Of a stretch of DNA of 64,000 nt, positions 1-8,375 are shown one piece after another. The position numbers and the translations under genes were made by a program. Each line of letters starts with the position of its first letter. Position 1 is the stretch's first letter. The stretch is from Chlorobaculum sp. 24CR (GTDB taxonomy: Bacteria > Bacteroidota > Chlorobiia > Chlorobiales > Chlorobiaceae): the NCBI RefSeq assembly GCF_004118635.1, contig NZ_SDGU01000061.1, positions 50,575 through 114,574 on the forward strand. The letters are read 5' to 3'. The notes under the pieces are model-generated. The model saw only the letters and a list, made by a program, of their open reading frames with translations, did no database searches and had not been told where the DNA came from.

Positions 1-6
1 AAAACT

Positions 7-861
7 TCAGGATTCACGAAAAACGACCGCGCCATAGCCGACGACGGACGACCGGTCACCGCCCTCGGCCTCTCCGCTGTTGCGGCAGGCGAGCAGTTCG
101 CCTCGCCATCCTTTTCGCCGTCCGGTTTCGAGCACGGTTTTGACGGCGTCCGGGCCGCAGAACGGGGTTTCGAGTCCGGGAACTCCGCGCTGCATCACCA
201 CCGATTCGTGGCGTTCCAGTCCGGCAATATCAAGCGCCGCCATGAGTTGCAGCGTCGCGCGGTCGATAGATTCGGCATCGGCGGACGAAGGATAGTGCGA
301 CAGATCGCTGCTGGCGATGAGCAGGTCGGCGTCGCTCATGACCGAAAACAGCTCGTCGGCGCATTGGCGGTAACTGCTCGCCGGATTTTGCCCGAAGAGC
401 AGCGGCAGAATGTTGAAGCCAGGTTGCAGGATGTACTGGAGAAAGGGGAGCTGCACTTCGAGCACGTGGTCGCGCCGGTGCGCTTCGCCGGACTGACGGT
501 AAAGCCGGGGATCGAGCGCGGTCAGCTTGCGCCGCATGGCGTCATCGACCGGCGCGTCGCCCAGCGGCGTCCGCCATGCGTCATGCGGGTCGAGGGCGAT
601 GCCGTCGAAGTGCGCGGCGTGGGTGTTGCCGAGCAGCACGACCGTATGGAAAGCGCGGCCTTCGACGGTTTGGAACGCGGCGGCGGCAACGGCTCCGCTG
701 TAGCTCCAGCCCGCATGGGGCGCGATGAGCGCCTTTGGCGCGGGATGATTCGGCGACGGGCTTTTTCGGTCGAAGAGCCTTGCGAGCATCACTTCGATCT
801 CTACGGGATCGCCTGGATAGAAAGCCCCGGCAACGGCTGGATTTCTGACGTTTGGTCGCAT
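7..861 (-). CDS. amrB: AmmeMemoRadiSam system protein B (MEMO1 family)
   Basis: A 284-residue protein of the MEMO1/AmmeMemoRadiSam B family, structurally related to class III extradiol dioxygenases. The family is widespread in anaerobes and its exact reaction is not settled. The sequence shows the family opening (NPAVAGAFYPGD), the metal-site-like segment LIAPHAGWSYSG, VLLGNTHAAHFDG in place of the usual GPxH, and SSDLSHYPS further on. The open frame runs upstream to 1149, but that part overlaps the next gene and reads as noise; ATG at 861 begins the conserved MRPNVRNPAVAGAFYP. It lies 10 bases after the radical-SAM partner on the same strand, so the two probably form one operon. Confidence 0.9.
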   Translation of the reverse strand: MRPNVRNPAVAGAFYPGDPVEIEVMLARLFDRKSPSPNHPAPKALIAPHAGWSYSGAVAAAAFQTVEGRAFHTVVLLGNTHAAHFDGIALDPHDAWRTPLGDAPVDDAMRRKLTALDPRLYRQSGEAHRRDHVLEVQLPFLQYILQPGFNILPLLFGQNPASSYRQCADELFSVMSDADLLIASSDLSHYPSSADAESIDRATLQLMAALDIAGLERHESVVMQRGVPGLETPFCGPDAVKTVLETGRRKGWRGELLACRNSGEAEGGDRSSVVGYGAVVFRES

Positions 862-871
862 CGCCGTCCGA

Positions 872-1873
872 TCAGTCTCGTATTGGCGACGGAGCGCGGC
901 AAGCGGGACAGCGGCCGTTGGCGTCGAACCGCTCGACCTTTGCGCCGATGAATTGTTGCGAGCGTGCAACGAGCCTCGCGCCGCATTCCGCGCACAGAGT
1001 GTCGGAATGGCCTCCCGCATAGACATATGACAATCCGGCTCTGCGCCCGATTTCGTATGCCGCCTCGATCGCATCCGTCGAAGTTGGTGGCATGTCCTGC
1101 ATTTTCCATGAAATCTCTGGATAAAACGGAATGACATGCCACGGCACATCAGTACCGAGATCGTGCGCGATGAAGCTGGCGAGCCGTTCGAGCATGGCCG
1201 GATCGCTGGATTGACCCGGAATGACGAGCGTGGTGATTTCGAGATGGATGCCGCTTTTGCGAATCAGCCGCAGGCTGTCGAGCACGGGATCGAGCCGCGC
1301 GCCGCAGACGCGGCGGTAAAAGGCGTCGTCCATCGATTTGAGATCGATGTTGACGGCGTCGAGCCAGGGCTGGATGGCGTCGAGGTAGTTTTTTGAAAAA
1401 TAGCCGTTGCTGACCCAGATGTTCCGGAGACCCGCCTGCCGCGCGAGCTTCATGACGTCGAGCGCATATTCGGCAAACATGGTTGGCTCGGTGTAGGTGC
1501 ACGAAATTGACGAGCATCCGGCGCGGACGGCGTTGCGGGCGATCGCTTCGGGCGCGATCAGTGGAATCGTTTCGTCGGGGAGCGCCTGGCTGATCTCCCA
1601 GTTCTGGCAGTTGGCGCATTTGAAGTTGCAGCCGGGCGTACCGAACGACCAGGTTGAGGTGCCCGGCATGAAATGATGCAGCGGTTTTTTCTCAACCGGA
1701 TCTGCGGCTTGCGAGACCGCCCGGCCCCAGGTGAGGGTGAACAGTTTTCCACCAGCGTTCCGGCGCACCCGGCACAGACCGCTGCTGCCGGGCCTGATGC
1801 GGCAGTAGTGGCGGCAGAGGTCGCACTGGAGTACTCCGTCGGGTGCGGCATGATAGAAGTTCGCTTCGCGCAT
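872..1873 (-). CDS. amrS: AmmeMemoRadiSam system radical SAM enzyme
   Basis: A 333-residue radical-SAM protein. The [4Fe-4S] motif is C82-x3-C86-x2-C89 inside GTPGCNFKCANCQNWEIS, the signature of the AmrS/PflA-like family. N-terminal cysteines (CDLC, C24, C34) and a C-terminal CAECGARL/CPAC pair suggest further metal or cluster sites. The start at 1873 follows an AAGGA-like ribosome site. It sits directly upstream of the MEMO-family gene, the standard pairing. The partner with the AMMECR1 domain is not visible and may lie outside the window. Family membership is certain; the substrate is unknown. Confidence 0.92.
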   Translation of the reverse strand: MREANFYHAAPDGVLQCDLCRHYCRIRPGSSGLCRVRRNAGGKLFTLTWGRAVSQAADPVEKKPLHHFMPGTSTWSFGTPGCNFKCANCQNWEISQALPDETIPLIAPEAIARNAVRAGCSSISCTYTEPTMFAEYALDVMKLARQAGLRNIWVSNGYFSKNYLDAIQPWLDAVNIDLKSMDDAFYRRVCGARLDPVLDSLRLIRKSGIHLEITTLVIPGQSSDPAMLERLASFIAHDLGTDVPWHVIPFYPEISWKMQDMPPTSTDAIEAAYEIGRRAGLSYVYAGGHSDTLCAECGARLVARSQQFIGAKVERFDANGRCPACRAPSPIRD

Positions 1874-1948
1874 ACTGCGTCCTTTTCCGGATTCAGCACG
1901 GGATACCGGTTGATCGGGCGTGTTCCGATAATGGCAGAGAATGCGTTT

Positions 1949-2743
1949 CTACAGGGTGATAGTTCCCCGGTAAACCACGCGGGCCGGGCCTTCAAGATAA
2001 ATGTCATCCATCGCATCGTTGAATCCCACCATCAGCGTTTCGCCGCTTCTGACCGTTACCTTGACCGGCGATGATGCGACCTTGCCGAGCCGGTAGCTCA
2101 TCAGAGCCGCGGCTACCGTGCCGGTGCCGCAGGCGAGAGTTTCGTCCTCGACGCCGCGCTCGAAGGTTCGGATGCTGAGCGCATCCGGCGCGGTGACTTC
2201 GAGGAAGTTCACATTTGCGCCGCCGGGGAAGAGTTCTTCTCTGTGGCGGATGGCGCGACCTTCGGTGAATACGTCGATCTTGTCGAGGTCGTTGACGTAG
2301 GCAATGGCGTGAGGCGAGCCGGTGTTGACGAAATGGCAGTTCCATGCCCCGGCCTGCATATCGTCCCTGAAATCCGTCGGCGGCAGCATGTGCAGTCTGA
2401 CCGATTCCTCGCCGGTCACCTCTGCTTCATAGGTTCCAGGGCCTGCGTTGAAGCGGTAGCGCCCGGCGGCTGGGCGGATGCCGATGAGGTGGGCGAACCA
2501 GACGGCGCACCGCCCGCCGTTGCCGCACATCGAACCGGGAAAGCCGTCGGCATTATGGTAATTCATTCTGAAATCGGCTGTTTCGGAGGTTTCGACGAGA
2601 ATCAGGCCGTCGGCTCCGATACCGGTTCTCCGTGCACACATGGCGCGAACCTGCTCGTGGGGCAGGTTGAAGTGAGCCTGACGGTTGTCGATGACGATGA
2701 AGTCATTGCCGGCTCCTGACATTTTGGTGAAATCGATTTGCAT
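1949..2743 (-). CDS. dapF: diaminopimelate epimerase
   Basis: A 264-residue enzyme that interconverts LL- and meso-diaminopimelate for lysine and peptidoglycan synthesis in the cytoplasm. It opens with MSGAGNDFIVIDN and carries both catalytic cysteines: C73 in MCGNGGRC and C205 in ACGTGT. The length is close to the family norm. It is 75 bases upstream of the AmrS gene on the same strand and may be transcribed with it. It faces away from pscA across a 348-base AT-rich spacer. Confidence 0.96.
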   Translation of the reverse strand: MQIDFTKMSGAGNDFIVIDNRQAHFNLPHEQVRAMCARRTGIGADGLILVETSETADFRMNYHNADGFPGSMCGNGGRCAVWFAHLIGIRPAAGRYRFNAGPGTYEAEVTGEESVRLHMLPPTDFRDDMQAGAWNCHFVNTGSPHAIAYVNDLDKIDVFTEGRAIRHREELFPGGANVNFLEVTAPDALSIRTFERGVEDETLACGTGTVAAALMSYRLGKVASSPVKVTVRSGETLMVGFNDAMDDIYLEGPARVVYRGTITL

Positions 2744-3091
2744 GTCTCTTTTTTTAAAGGTCTGTTTTCAGTAAAATATCAAGGCTACGCCCGGTACCGA
2801 GATGGAAAATGAAGTTGTTTTATTTTACTTTTCAAATACTGTTGCTCGCGGAGCCTAAGGGCAAAAAACTTTCTTATTAAATAAATTTTCTTATTTTATT
2901 TGCTACTGTTGCAGGGTACTTTTTCTTGAGCCAGACTGCAAAAATGTTTTTTCCGGGAAGCTCTCCATCTCAATTGTTTGTCACCGGTTTTCTTGCCGTG
3001 ACAAAGCGTTGGCCGCATGTACGGGAGAGAGGTTGCCGGTTTTTTCGGTTTCTTCAACCTGAAAATACGTCCAAACAAAGGAGAACATACA
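2744..3091. other. AT-rich divergent spacer between dapF and pscA
   Basis: A 348-base gap without a supported gene. It is visibly AT-rich around 2850-2910 (runs such as ttcttattaaataaattttctt) and must carry the start signals for the strongly expressed pscA. I could not assign convincing -35/-10 boxes. The pscA ribosome site AAAGGAG lies at 3077-3083. Confidence 0.5.
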
Positions 3092-5287
3092 ATGGCTGAA
3101 CAAGTGAAACCCGCGGGGGTCAAGCCGAAGGGGACAGTGCCTCCTCCCAAAGGGAACGCACCGGCTCCTAAGGCAAATGGCGCGCCAGGCGGAGCATCGG
3201 TCATTAAAGAACAGGATGCCGCCAAAATGAGACGTTTTCTGTTCCAGCGAACGGAAACACGCTCGACAAAGTGGTACCAGATCTTTGATACCGAAAAGAT
3301 CGATGATGAGCAGGTGGTCGGCGGCCATCTTGCCCTGCTTGGAGTGCTGGGCTTCATCATGGCAATCTACTACATCTCGGGAATCCAGGTTTTTCCCTGG
3401 GGTGCTCCGGGTTTCCACGACAACTGGTTCTACCTGACCATCAAGCCAAGGATGGTCTCCCTCGGTATCGATACCTACAGCACCAAGACCGCCGACCTCG
3501 AATGGGCGGGCACCAAGCTTCTTCTCTGGGCCGGTTATCATTTCATTGCCGGTTCCGTGCTGATTTTCGGCGGATGGCGTCACTGGACGCACAATCTGAC
3601 GAACCCCTTCACCGGCCGCTGTGGCAATTTCCGCGATTTCCGCTTCCTCGGAAAGTTCGGTGACATGGTGTTCAGCGGAACCAGTGCAAAATCGTACAAA
3701 GAGGCTCTTGGCCCACACGCCGTTTACATGTCACTTCTCTTCCTTGGCTGGGGATTCGTGATGTGGGGGATACTCGGTTTCGCTCCGATTCCGGATTTTC
3801 AGACGGTCAACTCCGAGACGTTCATGTCGTTCGTTTTTGCCGTGATTTTCTTCGCTCTCGGCATCTACTGGTGGAACAATCCTCCGAATGCGGCCATCCA
3901 CCTCAATGACGATATGAAAGCCGCTTTCTCGGTTCACCTGACCGCTATTGGCTACATCAACATCGCGCTTGGCGTGATCGCTTTCGTCGCTTTCCAGCAG
4001 CCGTCGTTCGCTCCGTACTACAAGGAACTCGACAAGCTGGTCTTCTACATCTATGGCGAACCGTTCAACCGCGTCAGCTTCAACTTCGTCGAACAGGGCG
4101 GCAAGGTCATCTCCGGCGCCAAGGAGTTTGCTGAGTTTCCGGCCTACGCCATTCTTCCCAGGAACGGCGAATCGTTCGGCATGGCAAGGGTTGTGACCAA
4201 CCTCATCGTTTTCAACCACATCATCTGCGGTGTTCTCTATGTGTTCGCAGGTGTCTATCATGGTGGTCAGTACCTGCTCAAGATTCAGCTCAACGGCATC
4301 TACAACCAGATCAAGTCTATCTGGATCACCAAAGGCCGCGATCAGGAAGTCCAGGTCAAGATTCTTGGCACCGTTATGGCGCTTTGCTTCTCGACCATGC
4401 TTTCTGTCTATGCCGTTATCGTCTGGAACACCATCTGTGAGCTGAACCTTTTTGGCACCAATATCACGATGTCGTTCTATTGGCTCAAACCGCTGCCGAT
4501 CTTCCAGTGGATGTTCGCTGATCCGAGCATCAACGATTGGGTTATGGCTCACGTTATCACAGCCGGCTCGCTCTTCTCGCTGATCGCTCTGGTGCGTATC
4601 GCCTTCTTCGCTCATACCTCTCCTCTGTGGGATGACCTGGGCCTGAAGAAGAACTCCTACTCCTTCCCGTGCCTCGGTCCGGTCTATGGCGGTACCTGTG
4701 GTGTCTCCATCCAGGATCAGCTCTGGTTCGCTATGCTTTGGGGTATCAAGGGTCTGTCCGCAGTCTGTTGGTACATCGATGGCGCATGGATCGCGTCGAT
4801 GATGTACGGTGTGCCCGCTGCCGACGCAAAGGCTTGGGACTCGATCGCTCACTTGCAGCATCACTACACCTCGGGTATTTTCTACTACTTCTGGACCGAG
4901 ACCGTGACGATCTTCTCCAGCTCGCACCTTTCGACCATCCTCATGATCGGTCACTTGGTGTGGTTTATCAGCTTTGCTGTCTGGTTCGAGGATCGCGGTT
5001 CGCGTCTTGAAGGTGCAGACATCCAGACCCGCACCATCCGTTGGCTGGGCAAGAAGTTCCTCAACAGGGATGTCAATTTCCGCTTCCCGGTGCTGACCAT
5101 TTCGGACTCCAAGCTTGCAGGTACCTTCCTCTACTTTGGCGGTACCTTCATGTTGGTCTTCCTGTTCATTGCCAACGGTTTCTATCAGACCAACTCTCCG
5201 CTGCCGCCTCCCGTCAGCCATGCAGCGGTGTCCGGACAGCAGATGCTGGCACAGCTGGTCGATACGCTGATGAAAATGATTGCGTAA
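3092..5287 (+). CDS. pscA: photosystem P840 reaction centre core protein PscA
   Basis: A 731-residue core subunit of the homodimeric type I reaction centre. It binds P840, the electron-transfer pigments and the inter-subunit cluster FX in the cytoplasmic membrane. The FX motif is clear: C527 and C536 in FPCLGPVYGGTCGVS. Many hydrophobic segments are present, consistent with 11 helices. The N-terminus (about residues 1-40) is a Pro/Ala/Lys-rich cytoplasmic tail. ATG at 3092 has an AAAGGAG site 8 bases upstream; the frame is open to 3017 but without such a signal. pscB follows after 88 bases that include a hairpin, so the two form an operon. Confidence 0.98.
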   Translation: MAEQVKPAGVKPKGTVPPPKGNAPAPKANGAPGGASVIKEQDAAKMRRFLFQRTETRSTKWYQIFDTEKIDDEQVVGGHLALLGVLGFIMAIYYISGIQVFPWGAPGFHDNWFYLTIKPRMVSLGIDTYSTKTADLEWAGTKLLLWAGYHFIAGSVLIFGGWRHWTHNLTNPFTGRCGNFRDFRFLGKFGDMVFSGTSAKSYKEALGPHAVYMSLLFLGWGFVMWGILGFAPIPDFQTVNSETFMSFVFAVIFFALGIYWWNNPPNAAIHLNDDMKAAFSVHLTAIGYINIALGVIAFVAFQQPSFAPYYKELDKLVFYIYGEPFNRVSFNFVEQGGKVISGAKEFAEFPAYAILPRNGESFGMARVVTNLIVFNHIICGVLYVFAGVYHGGQYLLKIQLNGIYNQIKSIWITKGRDQEVQVKILGTVMALCFSTMLSVYAVIVWNTICELNLFGTNITMSFYWLKPLPIFQWMFADPSINDWVMAHVITAGSLFSLIALVRIAFFAHTSPLWDDLGLKKNSYSFPCLGPVYGGTCGVSIQDQLWFAMLWGIKGLSAVCWYIDGAWIASMMYGVPAADAKAWDSIAHLQHHYTSGIFYYFWTETVTIFSSSHLSTILMIGHLVWFISFAVWFEDRGSRLEGADIQTRTIRWLGKKFLNRDVNFRFPVLTISDSKLAGTFLYFGGTFMLVFLFIANGFYQTNSPLPPPVSHAAVSGQQMLAQLVDTLMKMIA

Positions 5288-5297
5288 CATTTCGGTA

Positions 5298-5319
5298 CGA
5301 AGGGGCTTATGCCCCTTCG
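5298..5319 (+). promoter_or_regulatory. intercistronic hairpin between pscA and pscB
   Basis: Perfect 9-bp stem CGAAGGGGC / GCCCCTTCG with loop TTAT, ten bases after the pscA stop. No T-tract follows, so it is not a standard terminator. An RNA processing or stability element, or a partial attenuator, would fit the 2 PscA : 1 PscB composition of the complex (inference). Confidence 0.6.
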
Positions 5320-5375
5320 GCCATCTTGAGCAATAACGTTTACCACGTAAAACAATTTTAGAGAGGGGGGTTTGT

Positions 5376-6077
5376 ATGGCCGAACCTGTTGAAAATAAAA
5401 ACCAGGCACCTGCTCCAGGCGCGAAAGTGCCTCCTAAAGGCGCTCCGGGGGTTCCGAAAGTCGGCGCTCCCGCCGCGCCCAAAGTACCAGCATCGCCGAA
5501 GGCTGGAGCACCGGCTGCAAAAGCCGGGGCCCCAGCCGCCAAGCAATCAGGCAAGCCAAGACTTGCGTCGCTCAATGTGACACTGGGACGCTCAGGCGTC
5601 CGTCAGGAATCTGCTCTACCGTACGTGAAGCCAAAGGCTGCGCCGCCTCCGAAACCGGCTCCGGCAGCGAAGGGCGCTCCGGCTGCTAAAGGCGCCCCTG
5701 TTGCCAAGGCTGCGCCTGCGGCCAAAGCCGCATCCGGCGCACCAGTAGCCAAGGCTGCTCCGAGAGCGAAAAAGCACTATTTCATCATCGAGAACCTCTG
5801 CGTCGGTTGCGGGCTTTGCCTCGACAAATGTCCACCGAAGGTCAACGCTATTGGATACAAGTTCTATGGCGACGTTCAGGAGGGCGGTTTCCGATGCTAT
5901 ATCGATCAGGTTGCCTGTATTTCCTGCACGGCATGTTTTTCGGGTGATGAGTGCCCGTCCGGTGCGTTGATCGAAGTGCTGCCAGACGGCGAAGTGCTCG
6001 ACTTTTCTTACACGCCTCCGGAGCGGCTCGATTTCGATCTCCGCTTCCTGCACCGTTTCCATCGCGAAGTGAGGTAG
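5376..6077 (+). CDS. pscB: photosystem P840 reaction centre iron-sulfur protein PscB
   Basis: A 233-residue peripheral subunit that holds the terminal clusters FA and FB and passes electrons to ferredoxin. Residues about 1-130 are a repetitive Pro/Ala/Lys-rich extension (units such as KAGAPAAKAGAPAAK). The C-terminal third is a two-cluster ferredoxin domain with CVGCGLCLDKCPP and CISCTACFSGDECPS. The second motif has five residues, not three, before the last Cys. A GAGAGGGGGG purine run precedes the ATG. A terminator follows at 6111-6146. Confidence 0.97.
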   Translation: MAEPVENKNQAPAPGAKVPPKGAPGVPKVGAPAAPKVPASPKAGAPAAKAGAPAAKQSGKPRLASLNVTLGRSGVRQESALPYVKPKAAPPPKPAPAAKGAPAAKGAPVAKAAPAAKAASGAPVAKAAPRAKKHYFIIENLCVGCGLCLDKCPPKVNAIGYKFYGDVQEGGFRCYIDQVACISCTACFSGDECPSGALIEVLPDGEVLDFSYTPPERLDFDLRFLHRFHREVR

Positions 6078-6110
6078 GCAAAAGCGGCATTCCGAAACGG
6101 AGAAAAATGA

Positions 6111-6146
6111 AAAAGCATTGCTTTGCACAAAGGCAATGCTTTTTTT
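6111..6146 (+). terminator. intrinsic terminator of the pscAB operon
   Basis: Stem AAAAGCATTGC (6111-6121) pairs with GCAATGCTTTT (6133-6143), with further pairing of CTTTG/CAAAG inside, followed by a T-run. It lies 34 bases after the pscB stop and argues against any start of the next gene before 6146. Confidence 0.85.
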
Positions 6147-6219
6147 ATTTGGATTCAGCCCCATTTCGTTAAAACAGAGCATTGTGCACGATCAGGAAGT
6201 ACAGACCAGGAAGAGCGAA

Positions 6220-6948
6220 ATGGTCACGGAAAAGACGCTGGTTATCATACCGACCTACAACGAAGCGGACAATATCAGGCCTTTGGTTGAGAGTATTCTC
6301 GAACGGTATCCGCAGTCGCTCGATCTTCTCGTTATTGACGACGGCTCCCCGGATGGCACAGCCGGTATCGTCAGAGAGATAATGAGAACAGAGTCGCGCG
6401 TCACCTTGCTGACAAGGCCCGCTAAGCTGGGTCTCGGCACGGCATATCTGATGGGATTCCGATATGCCCTTGAAAAGGGCTATGAGCGAGTCATCGAGAT
6501 GGATGCCGATTTTTCGCATGATCCGGCCGCCATAGCCTTACTATCAGGCGGGCTGAAAAATGCTGACCTGGTTATCGGGTCGCGTTATATGAACAACACG
6601 GTCAACGTTGTCAACTGGCCGCTTTCCAGGCTTATCCTTTCAAAGTCAGCCAGCATCTACACCAGATGGATCACCGGGATGCCGGTCTCCGATCCAACAA
6701 GCGGATTCAAGTGCATCAGTGCGAAAGCTCTCCGATCCATTGCGCTTGACCGGGTGCATTCACAGGGCTACTCATTCCAGATCGAGATCGATTTCCGGAT
6801 ATGGAAAAAAGGATTGGTCATTCACGAAGTGCCGATCATCTTTGTTGACAGAAGCATCGGTAAATCAAAAATGACCCGTCACAATATTGTTGAAGCCGTC
6901 TGGATGGTCTGGTGGCTGAAGCTGCTGTCAATCACCGGACGGCTGTAG
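6220..6948 (+). CDS. polyprenol-phosphate mannosyltransferase-like family 2 glycosyltransferase
   Basis: A 242-residue protein of the dolichol-phosphate mannose synthase family, which moves a sugar from a nucleotide donor to a membrane polyprenyl phosphate. The GT-A landmarks are present: VIIPTYNEADNI at the N-terminus, VIDDGSPDGT, and the metal-binding EMDADFSHDP. No C-terminal membrane anchor is evident, so it is the soluble type. ATG at 6220 (after an AGGAAGAG purine stretch) was chosen because the longer frame runs into the pscB terminator. Sugar specificity cannot be told from sequence. The lipid-linked sugar may feed the DUF2723 protein at 17345 (inference). Confidence 0.88.
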   Translation: MVTEKTLVIIPTYNEADNIRPLVESILERYPQSLDLLVIDDGSPDGTAGIVREIMRTESRVTLLTRPAKLGLGTAYLMGFRYALEKGYERVIEMDADFSHDPAAIALLSGGLKNADLVIGSRYMNNTVNVVNWPLSRLILSKSASIYTRWITGMPVSDPTSGFKCISAKALRSIALDRVHSQGYSFQIEIDFRIWKKGLVIHEVPIIFVDRSIGKSKMTRHNIVEAVWMVWWLKLLSITGRL

Positions 6949-7138
6949 AATCGTCGTCAGTGAGACTGTCGTCGATATGAGGGCGCAGAGTTATCAGTTG
7001 TTCTAAGCATCGATTTTCTCATCGAAAAAGTCTTGTGGGTTTCTTGCTGACTGTTGACTTTTCCGATTGTCGCCCTCAACGATGTTCTGCTCTTCCCATC
7101 TTTTTGCGGTTCGTATTTTTTTTAGAAAGCAAATCTCT

Positions 7139-8044
7139 ATGGAACCAACTGCATATCGTGATATTTCTCACGTAACCGACTGGCTTGTGAGGCCGATGAT
7201 CGTGATCGGGCATACCGAAATATCGATTGCAAAAATCGCTACCATCCTATTGCTGGTCACGGTGATCGTTTCAGCCGCGAAGTTCCTGAAGCGCGTACTC
7301 GTGGGGCGGCTTCTGGTCTCCTCTGTGCACGATGAAGGCACTCGCTCGGCTCTCGGCACCATTCTGCAGTATTTGATCGTCTTTTTTGGAATCCTGATCG
7401 TTCTGCAATCGGCGGGCATTGACCTCAGTACGCTGACGGTTCTTTCGGGCACTATCGGTCTCGGTATTGGTTTCGGCTTGCAGAATATCACCGACAACTT
7501 TTTCAGCGGCCTGATAATCCTGCTCGAACGCCCGGTCAAGGTGGGCGACCGCATCCAGGTCGGCGACATCAATGGCGATGTGGTCAGGATCGCCATCCGG
7601 TCAACGACCATTCTGACCAACGACAACATCAACATCATCATTCCGAATTCGGAGTTCGTCTCCAAGCAGGTCATCAACTGGAGTCACAACGACCGCAATC
7701 TCCGGGTGGCGGTGCCGGTCGGGGTCTCGTACGGTTCCGATCCCGAACAGGTCAGGCGGGTGCTGCTCGGGGTGGCCGACCATCATCCCGATATTCTCGC
7801 CAAACCGGCGCCGGTGGTGCTTTTTTCCGGGTTTGGAAACAGCGCGCTCAATTTCGAGCTTCTGGTCTGGACAGAGACCCGTATCCAGACTCCGAGGTTT
7901 TTGCAAAGCGAGCTGAACTTCAGGATTTTCGCGGCATTCAGGAAAAACGGCATTGAAATTCCTTTTCCGCAGACCGATCTGCATATCAGAAGCAGCGACA
8001 TTCCATTATGGGAACCCGGTGAACCGAAAGCTCCGGCTGGGTGA
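7139..8044 (+). CDS. MscS-family mechanosensitive ion channel
   Basis: A 301-residue small-conductance channel of the inner membrane that releases solutes on hypo-osmotic shock. Hydrophobic segments lie at about residues 15-45 and 75-105. The pore-lining helix TLTVLSGTIGLGIGFGLQNITDNF is the MscS signature, followed by the beta-domain sequence VKVGDRIQVGDINGDVVRI. ATG at 7139 has only a weak AGAAAG site; 24 in-frame codons upstream do not resemble the family. Flanked by about 190 and 331 bases of non-coding DNA, so likely its own unit. Confidence 0.93.
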   Translation: MEPTAYRDISHVTDWLVRPMIVIGHTEISIAKIATILLLVTVIVSAAKFLKRVLVGRLLVSSVHDEGTRSALGTILQYLIVFFGILIVLQSAGIDLSTLTVLSGTIGLGIGFGLQNITDNFFSGLIILLERPVKVGDRIQVGDINGDVVRIAIRSTTILTNDNINIIIPNSEFVSKQVINWSHNDRNLRVAVPVGVSYGSDPEQVRRVLLGVADHHPDILAKPAPVVLFSGFGNSALNFELLVWTETRIQTPRFLQSELNFRIFAAFRKNGIEIPFPQTDLHIRSSDIPLWEPGEPKAPAG

Positions 8045-8375
8045 ACTGCCGGGAATATTTCGTGACTTTGCTGCCTATCACTTGGTATTAAGCGTTATGA
8101 ATGGTACATAGAATAGCGCTTAAACTTGAAATTCATTCATCGAGCGGGCATCACAGAAGGGCATCTCTCACTATCTGTCGCGCCTCTCGGTACCTGCTTC
8201 CGGCAGTGTACGAGTTTGTCTGGCTTCATGGCATTTGCCCCGTGGCCAGCCATTTCAGATCCGGAATACCTTTTCCGTCCGATTTTTCGCCAAATGTCGA
8301 GGTGTCCGCCAACGTGATCTCATGGTTTTTCACCGGTCACGAGTCCGCTTGCAGTAATGCAAGAAAGGAGGTTTT
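8045..8375. other. non-coding spacer upstream of the KamA-like gene
   Basis: A 331-base gap. I see no gene, tRNA or recognisable riboswitch here. The only clear signal is the strong ribosome site AAGAAAGGAGG just before the ATG at 8376. A plus-strand frame crossing the gap overlaps the next gene and looks random. Confidence 0.5.

Noticed and set aside
2744..3091. Riboswitch or tRNA in the dapF-pscA spacer
   Set aside because: No cloverleaf or conserved riboswitch core could be found by eye; only AT-rich DNA.
3731..5575. 614-codon open frame antisense to pscA and pscB
   Set aside because: Lies opposite two unmistakable reaction-centre genes; its protein is low-complexity and charged, as expected from the antisense of strongly biased codons.
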